Shown here: one piece after another, positions 11,030 through 22,659 of the stretch
Position numbering within the stretch: position 1 is the stretch's first letter
How the letters are laid out: every line of letters starts with the position of its first letter
Assembly (NCBI GenBank): GCA_964036315.1
Contig: OZ038492.1
Location: 42,494,022 to 42,558,021 of the forward strand
Length of the DNA stretch: 64,000 nt
Source of the DNA: Acanthosepion esculentum
Taxonomy: Eukaryota > Mollusca > Cephalopoda > Sepiida > Sepiidae
Reading direction: 5' to 3'
Position numbers and translations under genes: made by a program
The notes under the pieces: generated by a model
What the model saw: the letters and a program-made list of their open reading frames with translations, nothing else
The model's database searches: none
What the model was told of the DNA's origin: nothing

Positions 11030-11342
11030 GTCAACCAAAATTTAAATATTTTGAACGCAATTTTATACTTTCAACCACTTATAAAATGCATTGTTGGTCA
11101 TTTTGTTATAAAATATAGTGTTGGTATTTTTACTATAAAAAAGTATTTGTATCCTTTTGTAGAGATATTTTCTTTGTTGGGAGAGGTTCACTATTTACCC
11201 ATAGCTGGGGCCCTAATAGGTGTCACTCCATGTCAAGCTGAACTTGGGAACAACTGCAATTTAGAGCTGGTTTTACTCTTCTCAAAACCTACAATCTCCC
11301 GATCATACGCCTGACTGCCGGATGTAGATTATCATAATACCC
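11030..11342 (+). repeat. Dispersed repeat F2, copy a
   Basis: Structure: AT-rich 5' part (AATTTAAATATTTTGAACGC), about three diverged TTATAAAAT/GTTGGTATTTTTACT units, then a conserved 3' core of about 170 bases beginning CACTATTTACCCATAGCTGG and ending CCGGATGTAGATTATC...CCCAGGAC. The same order occurs at 12.0, 34.7, 42.9(-) and 50.8(-) kb. No coding capacity was seen. Confidence 0.7.
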
Positions 11343-11343
11343 A

Positions 11344-11440
<97 letters not shown>
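11343..11440. repeat. (CA)n-(TA)n compound microsatellite
   Basis: CA dinucleotides from about 11348 to 11391, switching to TA until about 11438. It starts directly at the 3' end of the F2 copy. Confidence 0.95.
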
Positions 11441-11999
11441 AACAATGGGGCCGAGTTCCTCACACGAAAACAAAGACATAGATCCATATATACATATGTC
11501 CGAAAACATACTTCATTTTTGAGTTATTAAGTTTAGAGAAATTTTACGGTAGATGCTACGTTGCCATGAGGACTAGGTTGCGTTTGGTATTCATGTACAT
11601 TTGTAACTCGTCTGTTTTCTTTTAACTTTTGTAGTAATGAGTTAACTGAGAAGTGTTACGTTTAACAATGCCAGGATATTCATATCGTGAGCCGACAGAT
11701 ATGTTTTTTTTACATACGGCCTTATGAAAAGTAATGGACGGGAGGTTGCACGGCAAATCATATTGCCTCTCCACTGAATCCTCTAGCATTTGTTGCTGCT
11801 TATCATCGTGTTGTGGTCTAGGATTCGTGGCATTATAAATTATTTGATCGAGGAAGACCGAAATCTGATCGTACACCTGACCACTACAGGGTGTCGGTGA
11901 CTACCCAGGTATCAGGACAAGGTCAAGTGGATTTAGCATGTCATGGAACTCATAGTACTGCATGGAGGGTATTTCAAGGGCAGCTCCTGTATCCGTATT

Positions 12000-12358
12000 T
12001 AACGGCATATTTTTAAGTTCTTATGGGTCATTTGAAGCCAAAATTAAATTTTCTTGGTAGCTTTGAAATAATAGAAATATGATGTTACTGATAAAATGTA
12101 CTGCTGACCATATTGCTATAACATGTATTACTGGTATTTCTGATACAAAAATGTATTCCTTCACTATCATAGTGTTTTGTTTTTGTTTGGAGGTACACTA
12201 TTTGCCGATAGCTTGGACCCTAACAGGTGTTACTACCCAAGGTAAGGTTGGATCTGGGAACAACATAAATTAAGTAGTTGTTCCACGGCCCTAATAATTC
12301 TCCCATCTTCCGATCAGAGCCCTTGCTGCCGAATGTAGTTTATCGTCAAACCCAGGAC
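12000..12358 (+). repeat. Dispersed repeat F2, copy b
   Basis: Begins TAACGGCATATTTTTAAG, passes through GATAAAATGTACTGCTGACC units, and ends with the conserved core (CACTATTTGCCGATAGCTTGG ... GCCGAATGTAGTTTATCGTC ... CCCAGGAC). Only about 660 bases from copy a in the same orientation. Confidence 0.7.
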
Positions 12359-13229
12359 TAATATGAATATGTAAGTATTTATGTATATAGTAACTTGTCA
12401 TTGAACTCAAGTAGATACACGATTTAAAAGAAAATCGCTTTGTTTTTACCATCTAAATTAAAGAAAAGGATAAGGAAATAACGTTCCATAAATGACCGTG
12501 AGCAACACTATCCGTGGTAAACATATTTATTTGCGGACCACTTGTATCTTTTTATGCTTTTCTCCTGTTTCGGCAAGAATTTTTTTTTTCCGGGGAAAAT
12601 AAAGTAGCCCCCATTGTTCCGGAAAGACTCGTCTAAATTCTAGGTATTGTCACATGCACTAAGAATATTTAACCTGATTCAAACTTCATTTAGCACAGCC
12701 ATGATGAACACCCCGATAAACTCGTTGGAGAACTCAGTTATGGACAACCATAGTACTTACGTGACTAGATATATCCACGAAACGATTCCGGCTAAGCGCC
12801 ATGTCGCATACCCGCTGTTTTTCGGTCGACTCGAAGAGTAGAACTTGATTAGGCAGCTGTCTAAATTTGAGAGAATTTCGTATTCTTCTGCATTTTTTTT
12901 TTTACTTTATTAACAAATAACTGTGCAAGGCCACTGTGCAATACGCAAATCAAGTTGATTTTACGAGTAATCTGAAAGGAAGAAATAAATGCTATGGCAA
13001 AGAGAAATATTTGGAGAATCCGATGAATTAGAGAATGATTCCACAAGAAACTATAATAAATTCCACCTTGACACTAAAATAAAATGAAGACTATGACGTA
13101 TTTTCATGAGTTGTTTTTGACGTCTTATCAACCTTATGTGGAGTAACTAATGCAGAAACATTGTAATAACTTTTTTCAAGTGATTATTGATATTTTTAGA
13201 ATAACATTGATTTTTCCAGACATTATGCT
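12359..13229. other. Unassigned AT-rich spacer
   Basis: No element or gene recognised. A 64-codon ORF at 12647-12841 shows no domain. Confidence 0.45.
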
Positions 13230-13375
13230 CGTATTTACTACATAGCTGGGGTAGGGGACTGATACACACATACATACATTTTCCAAGGGTATTTGCGCCT
13301 AAGCGAATATCACCAACTCGACTGCAATTTGAACTCGGCTCTCCGATTTCTCATTCCGTACCACTAATCTAGTAT
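13230..13375 (-). mobile_element. SINE-1 5' half
   Basis: Carries the core TACTACATAGCTGGGG and head landmarks CCAAGGGTATTTGCGCCTAAG and AATTTGAACTCGGCTCTCCG. The 3' half is missing, and a separate SINE-1 3' half follows immediately. Confidence 0.65.
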
Positions 13376-13700
13376 AGTCAGTTATGTGCCATGCATGATA
13401 CACGCTTAGGCAATCATGTATATTTCTATTCATGACTGACATGGCAGTTTTTCCCGCAGTAGGTTGCCGTTTCTTTCTGCTATAGATCAGTTGCCATTGA
13501 AAGGTTATAGAACCCGGTCTGTCCTATTTATCGTCTTCTTTTCCTCCCAGCTATGAGAAAATAGCCTTGCATGACAACTGGTCTATCGCAGGAAAAATGG
13601 CAACCTACTGCGGGAAAAATCTGCCTCGCCAGTCATGTTTCGCAAGACACATACCTACACTTGTATCACGCGTGGTACATAACTGACTGAACCTAGTACA
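13376..13700. mobile_element. Inverted pair of SINE-1 3' halves
   Basis: A minus-oriented SINE-1 3' half (13376-13535, from AGTCAGTTATGTGCC to CCCGGTCTGTCC) faces a plus-oriented one (about 13550-13695, from CTCCCAGCTATGAG to ACATAACTGACTG). Together they form a fold-back with arms of about 145 bases and a short spacer. Confidence 0.7.
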
Positions 13701-13789
13701 CCACTGTTAGAAATATCAGAAAGTTAGTGTTCCGACTATGAGACTGATTCAGATCATGCCATAGTTGATTTTTCCAGATGGTGAATTCA

Positions 13790-14059
13790 TCATAATATCG
13801 ATCTAGGGTAATGATCCATGCAAGTGGCGCCGTTGACAAAAGCCTGATAAGCCCTAACACCGGGTGGTCTATTACTTATGAGTGAAATTACATGTACGAA
13901 AGTTTTCGGTAGCCGTTGATGTCTATGCTTCTTACCACTGTATTCACTTGATCTAGTCCCTATTCCAGGAAATGACTTGTTTTCATTGTAGAGAGCGCCT
14001 TTAAATCTCACCATATACACAAGTATCTACGTTCCATCATGGCTGTCTTTCGATTTCGA
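13790..14059. other. Unassigned spacer
   Basis: A 76-codon minus ORF lies here (MYMVRFKGALYNENKS...) without recognised domain. It adjoins RTE-E and may be its decayed 3' UTR. Confidence 0.3.
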
Positions 14060-15190
14060 AAAAGATTATGTCTTGCAATTCATAAGTGAACCCGGATGTG
14101 GCCCCGCAAACAAAGTATGGACGCTTAAAGTCTGAACGCGTCGAGTCTGGAGCTGTCGATGGTTGCCACTCATAGCAAAGTTACACGGTGACGCTGTTTT
14201 CTGCGAATATTGATTTTTTGCCGCCAGGCTTCTTGGAAATTTGCTGAGGTTTGGTAGACAATGATGCACCAACACGATCGGTCGGCAGAGCATTACTTTA
14301 GCTCCTTAGGTCTGATCTTTCATCAGTGGACGTTAGTTTTGATTGCGTATTTATACCGTTTCTTTGATAGGCTTTGATGTCTTCTGACACATAGCAGCTC
14401 TGCGTACCACAGGCGTTTGGGAATGCAATGTTTTTCCCCGCGGATGCCGTGGACAGTCGAATGAATTTGTGCCTTGATGACCATTGATTAGATGCTGGTC
14501 ATGATTGCAGGGTACAAAATTTCAAGTTTGATGATGCGATTCTATAACGTGATTCCAAGTACGGATCGAAAAAAAACTGCATGCAAAATATAGGAGAGAA
14601 CTGCGTTGTACACTTTTAGTTTCAATGCGTATGTTTTGCTGGTCTCGCACTCTGTGCATGGCTTGCTTTGCTGATTCAAGTCTCACATTCTTTGTCTGGA
14701 GAACCATTCTGTGATATCATGCTGCTCATGTATCCATATTTGTCATCTTGGTCCCATTTATCGTGATAACTTGTGCAGAAGTGTTGGTAATTGGTGCAGG
14801 TTGATAAAGCACTTCAGTCTTGCCGCGGCTGTCAAGTCAAACAAATTTGAAGCCATGAAGAATTGATAAAGCATCAGCTGTATTTCGGATTCAACAAGAA
14901 GCATCGGGGCGCAATTATCAACGAAGCGGGCCTCCTGGAGTGGATGTTGAAGAGCCTTTGTGTTGGTATTGAGATGGCGTAAGTCAAAAACGTGGCTATC
15001 CAGATGATATCCAATACAGATTCCTTTCTCAAGACATTCAGTTGCATAAGACAGCATTCACATGAAGAGTGAGCTGAAGAGGACAGCAAACAGGACTGGT
15101 GATGTTTTCAAAAGGTTGTCACAGTTGAAGTGTACCTGATCGATGGATCATCTTTCAATAATGCAATATTTATCGATGACCGAGACGAGA
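14060..15190 (-). mobile_element. RTE-E: decayed RTE-like LINE, reverse transcriptase to C terminus
   Basis: Minus-strand frames, from 15190 downward, show YATECLEKGICIGYHLDSHV, FDLRHLNTNTKALQ, then EARFVDNCAP where active relatives have the catalytic ADD triplet, and FMASNLFDLTAA. Further down come RVRDQQNIRIETK and KVYNAVL, then FPRSLAAKNQ and an end rich in SG/RQLQTR. The order fits an RTE-like polyprotein from the RT palm to the C terminus. The catalytic aspartates are altered and the frame is broken repeatedly. Confidence 0.65.
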
Positions 15191-15309
15191 CTTTTGTGTT
15201 GTCAATTATTTGAAATTTAATATATATATTTTAGCGACATTTACATAGCATTAAGTAAACTCATTTGTTTTTTTTTTGTTTTTTTTTTGGTAAATACTTT
15301 AAATAAACT

Positions 15310-15600
15310 ACAGTGTGGTCCGAAAGTCTTGTCGCCCCGGCCAAAAAGTAATGGGAACAATATTAGAATAAATAATACAGTAATACAGTAATACAAAGCA
15401 TATTTACTGGATTCATTTTTTTCACTGTCATTGTTACTGTCACACATTGAGAAGATCTGTATGAACACCATAATTTTTGTGGCACAAAATGATGCGGCGC
15501 CATGTCGTGTGATATTTTACGAAGCTGAGTCTTGTTGATTGTTGCAAATGCTCTCCGAACGTCCTCATTCAACTGATGGTTATTCTAGTATCGTCAATAC
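15310..15600 (-). mobile_element. mariner/Tc1-type transposon end with transposase remnant
   Basis: One terminus at about 15312 reads ACAGTGTGGTCCGAAAGTC, a typical Tc1/mariner-type inverted-repeat end next to TA. The minus strand inward shows NEDVRRAFATINKTQLRK and APHHFVPQ in a broken frame, resembling the C-terminal part of a transposase. The opposite terminus was not found, so this is a one-ended fragment. Confidence 0.5.
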
Positions 15601-15969
15601 ACTTGCATGCAGTCTTTAGGAGCTCGTGTCAGCCATCTGAAATAGAAAATTATATTAAGTAGGGAAGATAATATTTTCAAACCACCCTGTAGAATCGCTG
15701 TCTGTTGTTTGTCAATAAACATATTATTTAAGAAATACAACTGTTTTAATAATTAGCAAACCAAATAAATTATGATATTATAATATGCCGTGTATGAAAT
15801 AAACGATTGTTAAGATGTTTAAATATATTGTACTATTTCAATAATTTCACTAATAACATTTGACGATATGTACAAAAACCACTCAAACAAAATTAAATTA
15901 CTATTTTAAACATCGGACGGAGGAAAGAAGCTTTGCACTCACAACACCAGGTACCATTGCTTGTATAAT

Positions 15970-15972
15970 TTA

Positions 15973-16036
<64 letters not shown>
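15970..16036. repeat. (TA)n microsatellite
   Basis: Uninterrupted TA dinucleotides of about 62 bases. Confidence 0.98.
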
Positions 16037-16037
<1 letters not shown>

Positions 16038-16274
16038 CAATCACAATGTCCATTCTTTTCTCACATTGAACTAACGAAGCAAAGAAATCTGGGTGCTTGT
16101 GTTTGATAAAACCAGTGACTAAATTATTTTGGCTTCGATAAGAAAGATATAGTATCCTTTTTTCCTTTTTATTGAATGGTTTGTTTCTTTTTTTACAGCT
16201 TGTCAACATTTTGCAGATTATTTAAAGCTAGAAAATAGATTTACAATTTTCAAAAGATAATAATAACAATAATA

Positions 16275-16440
16275 CAAGTTCTATTAATTGACCCCTAGTT
16301 GCTGGGGGAGAAGAGGTGAATTCATTCATTTCCCAAGAGTATTTGCGCATAAGTGAATATAACGAACCCAAGTGGACCTGGAACTCGGCACTCCGATTTG
16401 CAATTCAGAGCCATTATCCATTACCACCACCCACACATGC
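16275..16440 (-). mobile_element. SINE-1 5' half
   Basis: Head and core landmarks are visible (TTGCTGGGGGAG, CATTTCCCAAGAGTATTTG, GAACTCGGCACTCCG). The 3' half is absent. Confidence 0.65.
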
Positions 16441-16611
16441 AAGCTTACAGCACTTGGTATTCAGTAGCGTGAATCCATCTCAGTACAGACCAGGCCCGAC
16501 ACTTGTAACTTCCGCTAGCTTAATGGGAACCGATATTTTAACGTGATACGGCCGGTTTTTTTTTATTTACTAGTTAATTTCTTCATAAAAAAAAATCAAG
16601 TATGGTTACTA

Positions 16612-17074
16612 TTGGGTTGGTGCATAATTATCAGGCGTGTTTTTTAAACAATATTTATTATGAAATAAGAAACATAATAATACAACAATAACATTTTTAG
16701 ATGGTTATTCCGGAGCGTATGATTACTGACACGCATTTTTATAACCTGAAAATAAAATAATATTTTTATTTAAAAATAAGTGAACAAAACAGCATTTTTT
16801 TAATTTAAAAACAATAACTCTCCTACAAAACCGCCTGATGTACCAAATACAAGTGCAGTTTAGAATTGTCACGCCGGTGGAAACGTTTCAAATAATGAAA
16901 TAAGCAGCTCAAAATAAAGTTCCGTTGGGAATTGTGTTTAATAAAATAATTATGCTATGGAGAAAATTATTTGAAAAAATAATAAGCGTGCTGTGCCTAA
17001 CACCCACTAAGCCAGTAGAGATGGAACGGAAAGAAGTTATTTAAACACGCCGGCATGTGGATTTTGTACGCAAG
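16612..17074 (+). mobile_element. Possible mariner-like terminus and decayed body
   Basis: GGGTTGGTGCATAATTATC at 16615-16633 looks like a mariner inverted-repeat end. No matching inverted end and no transposase frame was found downstream, so extent and identity are uncertain. The rest of the segment is AT-rich and unassigned. Confidence 0.3.
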
Positions 17075-17290
17075 ACTACGAATAGTGATTTCTTAATTGA
17101 TAAACCAGAAAATTAGTTCAGTTTTTGTCATCTACAACGGTGGGCTTAGTATGACACAAAGCCACTATTGAAACTCTCTAAATTTCAATAAAATTCGCTC
17201 TGTTAGGAACAGATTTTTTCTTAACGACTGATTACCGATGTACATTCTACAAATAGATTCATTTCAATTGTTCTAATGATCATACCTCCT
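17075..17290 (-). repeat. Dispersed repeat R4, inverted copy
   Basis: Reverse complement of the segment at about 27.42-27.59 kb: shared landmarks are GATAAACCAGAAAATTAGTTCAG, AGTATGACACAAAG, TTTCAATAAAATTCGCT and TTAGGAACAG. No coding signal. Confidence 0.55.
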
Positions 17291-17299
17291 TGATGAAGA

Positions 17300-17640
17300 A
17301 TTTAAGTTTGATACTAGATTGGCGATTAGGTCTCGCCGTGTTAATATCGAACTAGCTAGATGCAGCCGTCAGTTCTGTTGTAATAGTTCTTTATCTCGCA
17401 GTTCTCTCCTGTGAATGTCCCTTCCGATTTCTTGCTTCCCTGCCATGTACAATCTTCAAAGATTTAAATGAAACGTCAATAGTTATCTTCTGTCTTCCTG
17501 AATCCTGTTCTTTTATTTTCCTTTTTCTCACTTCTCCTAACCTAGCTTTTTCTCCTCTCTTTCACTCGAAGGAACCCTTTGCGTTCTCGTGGCATTAATC
17601 CCCTTGATTAAATGATTGAAAAAAAAATAGAAGAAAAGTT
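17300..17640 (+). mobile_element. LINE-A C-terminus and 3' UTR
   Basis: Decayed frames show LAIRSRRVNIELARCSRQF, then YNLQRFK, followed by the pyrimidine-rich 3' UTR and the terminal CCCTTTGCGTTCTCGTGG and AAATGATTGAAAAAAA. Confidence 0.7.
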
Positions 17641-18064
17641 AAACGGATTGGTTGTTCATCATAATCACTTCAAGTGTCTTACTGGTTCAGTTCGGTAAAA
17701 TAATTACATTCCAAATCTAAATTGCCTATGTAAAATACTACATTGAGTAGAAAATCTCTTCAATTTAAATACAGTAATGATAAAAAAATAACCTCAAAGA
17801 TTCGAACATTTCGCATTATATTTCTTTTCTCTTTTTTGCTTTTGCTAATGTTCATAATATACAAGGCCCAAGAGCCACACGAGATAGAGGTTTACTAAAA
17901 GAGAGGGTTGTGTGCGCAGAAAGAGTAAGAGGTAAGAATCACAGTTTATGAGTATATGTGGAAAAGATAACGGTTAACTCTATAAAAACATTTTAAGTAT
18001 CTTCTTGCAGTGGGAAGACGCTTTTTTTGAGTGGAACTTACCTCTACTAATGGAATATGAAGGG

Positions 18065-18480
18065 AATGAAGGTGGTTCGTTACAGTGTATCAGGCATAGC
18101 GGTCCTAGTTGTGACCGTTAGAAATGGTAAAACGAAGGAATGCAGCACGTCAGAGAATTTTCGATGGAAATAGCGATAGAGTATTGAGAGGCATGCAACG
18201 TTTCGTCTATGGAAAAGCCGTTGGTCCTGTGGAAAAAAAACATCAGCCTGAAGGCTGACTCGAAAGTGACAACTAGGCAGCTCAGATATGACAGTAGTAC
18301 TCAATTTCGGACCTGAGCTGGCTCTCGAAAAGGTAGAAAATAGAAGAAGTCGGGTATTTACTGGAGCGGTACAGGGAACCGACTCTTTTTCCTTTAGCGA
18401 TGGACCGTATATACGATTTCCACTTACAGTCTGGGGTGAGCTTAAGCCCCAATAGGCGTCCAAGGGAAATGCCTCCTATT
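18065..18480 (-). mobile_element. LINE-B: Jockey-like C-terminal fragment
   Basis: Minus frames show LGLKLTPDCKWKSYIRSIAK, GSLYRSSKYPTSSIFYL, QLRSEIEYYCHI and, after a frameshift, HRRNVACLSILYRYFHRKFS. This is the region downstream of RT in Jockey/CR1-like elements, of a family distinct from LINE-A. Related fragments lie at 49.9 and 51.3-51.7 kb, also on the minus strand. Confidence 0.75.
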
Positions 18481-18483
18481 ATA

Positions 18484-18740
18484 GTGATTTTCCAAGCGTA
18501 GCTTAGATGTAGCACAATGCCCAATGTATGGGGCACCCAGTGAGGATCGAACTCACTAATCAGTCGTAAGCTTGCTATCTATTAGACCGCCTCGAGGTGC
18601 CCAAATGATTTTCTAAGCGAAGCTTAGATGTGGCACAAGGCCGAAAGTATGAGGCACCCAGTGAGAATCGAACTTGCTATTCAGTCGTAATTGTTCTAGC
18701 AAGACACGCTTGCTAACCATTACACCACGCCAAGGTGCCC
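18484..18740 (-). mobile_element. Tandem pair of tRNA-like units (SINE dimer)
   Basis: Two units about 122 bases apart share a flank (TGATTTTC.AAGCG.AGCTTAGATG) and a tRNA-like domain on the minus strand at 18532-18602 and 18653-18739. Each domain starts GGCACCT and ends GGGTGCC, giving a seven-base acceptor-like stem, and has a T-arm-like GTGAGTTCGATCCTCAC (first unit). The first is about 71 nt. The second has roughly 16 extra bases in the anticodon-arm region and a broken T stem. Neither has a clean anticodon arm, so I call them a tRNA-derived dimer rather than tRNA genes. Confidence 0.6.
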
Positions 18741-18744
18741 AAGA

Positions 18745-19800
18745 GGACACCTGTTATATAGAAATAATGTCTCACTGCCGACACTTGAGTTTGATCATAG
18801 ATCGCCAGAAAGTAAACACGTTCGATACCAGGTTGCACGTCTTATTGCAGACCACGTGACCATGAAGGAAATGCATAAGTAGAAAGTCGCGTGACGTCTA
18901 ACTGATCGTTTAGTTTTAGTCTATCCTCTTCTACTATACAGATCGTTATTTCTATTCTATCCTCTATTACTAAGCGGACCACTATACGGATTATGTTCGA
19001 GGGGGTATTATCGAGCAAGTACTATTAGTGCGAGTGATATTCAAAGGCGTCTGGCACCAGCATTGTTCAACGGCTTACTGTCGTTGTATCTGCGATTACA
19101 AAGTCTATACTACTAGGAACATTATGAAGTGACAACAATTATTCATTGGCATTACAAAAAGGTAACGAGTGTTCGTTGACATCATAAAATCTTCAAAAGT
19201 GAACACCCGATTATTGCAAAAATTCAATGTCCGCTCGGTGATGATGGAACGGTACTAGTTCGTTTTTTGAGGTAATGAATGTTTTTTCTCCATTGAGTTA
19301 TTTCCACATAAATTAACTCCATGTATTCAGACATAAAATATTCTATTTTTTAACTCTTTAAAAAATAATTCTATTTATGCAAAAAATGTTTTTCTTTTCT
19401 CCATATTTGATTTTATATGGCTCAGCCCAGATTAAGGGTTGTCCAGACTGATTCAAATGTTTTATTCCAAACTCAGTCAAATCTGGTGTGCATGTGTATG
19501 CGTGTGCTTGTGTGTACATGAAATAGCGCACCCACATATACGTCACTCACACCGACATATGCATATGCATTACATACGCTAATGTAAAGTTACATTCCCA
19601 CAGTGTGCGATGGACAGATAAACAGTTCTTCTTTCATGATATAATTTTCCATTCTTTTCCATAAGAATTTCTGAAGCATGATATTCACAGATATACATCT
19701 ATGTAATGCATTAAGGTTATCTGAATAGAAACAAATGCACAATAAATACAATCATTCCTGCCAAACCGTGTAATGAAGCTCGACCTAAATGGATTCTCCT
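18745..19800. other. Unassigned region, less AT-rich than its neighbours
   Basis: No frame, tRNA or tandem pattern recognised. The segment 18780-19260 contains CCAGGTTGCACGTCTTATTGC, part of which recurs near 21757, so some of it is dispersed repeat. Confidence 0.4.
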
Positions 19801-19809
19801 CCAGTTCCT

Positions 19810-20835
19810 TTCTCACGAAGGCAGGTGTTACCCAATCTCTATCCTGGATCCTACATTGTTTCTCATCTTCATTAACGATCTTCTCGGTGTCACCAGTTCC
19901 CAAGTAGGTATCTATGCAGATGTCACGACTGCCTCAATAACAAATCTGGTGTCCTGTCAGAACTAACGTGGCCGTTGGTCTCGAAAAGGGGCCCCCAATA
20001 TGTGGTTGACTGGGATAAAGGAACGGCTGGTAAACTTAAATGCCTCCAAAACAAAACTGCTCCCTTTTACCCACCACAGAGAACAGCCATTAGAATGTCT
20101 GATGCTCAACATCACGAGAGCACCTCTTTGCGCCTGCTTCGTGTCAGACTATCCGTTGACGTGAGATGGAACAAATACAGTGAATCAATAGCTTCGTCTA
20201 CCGCAAAGAAAGTTTCTTCTGTGTGTCGCGCCAGAAAGTTCATGCTTCAAATCTATAAATCAACGATTCGTCCTTGCATGGAATACTGCTGCCATATATG
20301 GTCTTTGACCCCCACCTCTGTTCGTCTCAAGGTCCTCGACAAAATCCAGAGACGGATATGCAATGTGATTGGTCTTGATCTGGCATCTCGTCTAATGTCA
20401 CTTTCTCAGAGACGTACCGTCGTTTCCCTTTGTCTTTTTCTATAAATATTTTCGGTAACTGCTCTGATGAGCTACTTTTGCTGGTCCACATACTGCATGA
20501 ATTTTAGCGTGCTACAAGGTTGGCATCTCAGTCCCACCCTTTTACTGTCGAAACTGTTAAATGTAGCCGTTTCTTCTACTCCAATAGCTTCATGTCTCAC
20601 ACTTCTCGTCTGTGGAATTCCCTTCCTCTTACTTACTTCCCTGACTGCTTCAATTATCTTCAATTATTCAAATTCAATGTCACTCGGCATCATCAGATGC
20701 CTTGATCTAATTGCCCGTCCTTCTCTTCATCCTTCCTTCTATCACTCCTCTTTACGCCTGCTCCCACTCTGTTTAACCCTTTGCGTGCACGTGGCACTCC
20801 CGCTTTGCTTGGGGGAAATGCTTAAAAACAAGTAA
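19810..20835 (+). mobile_element. LINE-A: RT end to 3' tail
   Basis: Broken frames show the RT block with TLFLIFINDLL-like sequence and IYADV near 19908-19925, where active copies have YADD, so a catalytic aspartate is lost. A 156-codon ORF (19975-20445) follows with SLRLLRVRLSVDVRWNKY, IYKSTIRPCMEYCCHIW and VLDKIQRRICNVIGLDLASR. Next come SQSHPFTVETVKCSRFFYSN and TSRLWNSLPLTYFPD, and the tail GTGCACGTGGCACTCCC. Confidence 0.8.
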
Positions 20836-20869
20836 GTGCACTTTCTTCACAAGTGCTATATATTACTAA

Positions 20870-21400
20870 CCGTCACGCTAGGACCTATCTTGCATACTTA
20901 TAAGTCTACCATTCGTCCATGCATTGAATATTGCTGTCACATCTGGTATGGTGCTTCCACGTTGTATTCAGAGATAATTTTTTTAAATCTAAAGAAAAAT
21001 CTGTTATATTGTTGGTCCTGACCTGGCATCTTCTCAACAGTCATTTTCCATCAACGTCATGTAGCTTTCCTTTGCCTCTTCTATAAATATTTTCACAATA
21101 AATGTTCTGATAAGCTTCCCTCGTCGGTACCTTGACTTTACGAATTTAATTTGATTGGCAGCTTTGTATCATCATTTTGCAGTTGAAATGGCGATGTAAA
21201 CGTAAGTTCTATGCTAATTGTTTCTTCCCTCGCACTTCTTGCTTGTGACACTCTATTCCAGCTTCTGGTTTTCCTGTCGGATAGGATCTTCAAAAATTTA
21301 AATTCAATGTCAATCATATTCTGTCTCCTTGAATTGTGTTCTTTTATTTTCCTCTCTGTTTCTCTCACGCCCAGTAACCATTGCATCCATGTATTATTTT
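20870..21400 (+). mobile_element. LINE-A C-terminus and 3' UTR, second copy
   Basis: Begins at the STIRPCIEYCCHIWYGAST segment, then a decayed VGPDLAS-like stretch, and continues to the 3' UTR ending near CAGTAACCATTGCATCC. It lies directly downstream of the preceding LINE-A in the same orientation but is more diverged, so two insertions rather than one. Confidence 0.7.
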
Positions 21401-22335
21401 GTTAGGGGTCAAACGATTTTTACAAAATACTGAATTAGTTTCCTGGTGAAACAGGACTTCGCCAAATAAAAAAAAAATGTTAAAATTTTACGCCCTAAAT
21501 TAACAGATCTGGAAACCTGCCTACCTCGGTTCTCTTGACCGGTCACTTTAATTGATTATCATGTTGCTTAATTTGACTTCACAGGTGGGACAGGACGGAG
21601 GATAAATCGTATCGGAAAGTAGCCACTTAAGAAGAAACAATAAAAAAAAATGCAGACCATATTTTATATTTACTATGCTTGACCTAAAAACTTAATCTTT
21701 TGCCAATGACAAGTCAGATTAAGTACAGGATCTGAATATGCATTCGTATAGGCTTCCAGTTGCACGTCTTATTGCAACAGCAATCATTTCTGCATCACCT
21801 ACGTATTCATAAAACACGTACATAGGTGCATATATAAGAATGACGGACACGCAAAACCATCTATATTGATATTGAACATTTAAACACGTTTGCTTATATA
21901 TTCGTTTTCGAATATTTACCTGTAACCACTTCTGTTTCACATCAACTGCTGTCTATGCCGAAACATTTATGTACATTTAAATAAAGGCAAAACACTTGCA
22001 CATTCTTTCACATCAACACGCGAGCTGTATTTAGATTGTATAATAGATATACAAAAGCAAAAAGACGAGAGAAAATCGCAAAGAACCCGAATAATCGGAC
22101 AGGAAAATTTGTTGACCCGCAGCATTAATCTGTGAAATGTGCTGGTTCCTTGCGACATCATTACATTTTGTTTGCGAGTTCTAATTCTTCGTTGTTACAG
22201 AGAAGCATGATCAAAGCGGAACGCCAAATGTTGCCCTTGGTGAATCCGGCAGTCATATGGGATGTCAATTATAGTCCCGATAAGCAAATTCATGTTTTCT
22301 CTTGAGTTCATCAGTTCTAGATCTCACGGCTAAGT
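21401..22335. other. Unassigned spacer
   Basis: No gene or repeat recognised beyond a short shared segment at about 21750-21775 (CAGTTGCACGTCTTATTGCA). Confidence 0.4.
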
Positions 22336-22339
22336 CAGT

Positions 22340-22640
22340 AAATCTCTTTTAGTTGCTGTTGTTGTTGATGTTGCTGTCATTCTTCTTCTTCTCAGTTTTA
22401 TTTTTATTTTCATATTCTTCATCTTCGTCTCCTCTATCTTTTTCTTTTTATCTTCTTTTTAATTTTCATCATCTTCTTCTTTATATACTTCTTCATTCCC
22501 TTCTTCGTTTTATTTTTATTTTTCATGTTCTTCTTCTCCGTCTTCTTCTCATTTTTCTTCTTCTTTTTGTCTTTTTTGTTTTTCATCATCTTTTCTTTTT
22601 TTTCTTTCTTCTTCTACTTCTTCTTTTTCAAGAAAAACAA
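22340..22640. repeat. (TTC/TTT)n-rich pyrimidine tract
   Basis: Degenerate TTC, TTT and CAT triplets; the 97-codon ORF here (L, F and S only) is compositional. Confidence 0.8.
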
Positions 22641-22659
22641 CTGTAAAAGGAAAAAAAAT

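Noticed and set aside
18532..18602. Functional tRNA gene on the minus strand
   Set aside because: Acceptor and T arms are good but no five-base anticodon stem with a seven-base loop can be drawn; the unit is tandemly duplicated with a shared non-tRNA flank.
18745..19300. Solo LTR of a Gypsy-type element
   Set aside because: Suggested by composition and a weak repeat near 21757, but I found no TG...CA ends, target duplication or primer-binding site.
22353..22646. Leucine/phenylalanine-rich 97-codon ORF
   Set aside because: Degenerate TTC/TTT tract.
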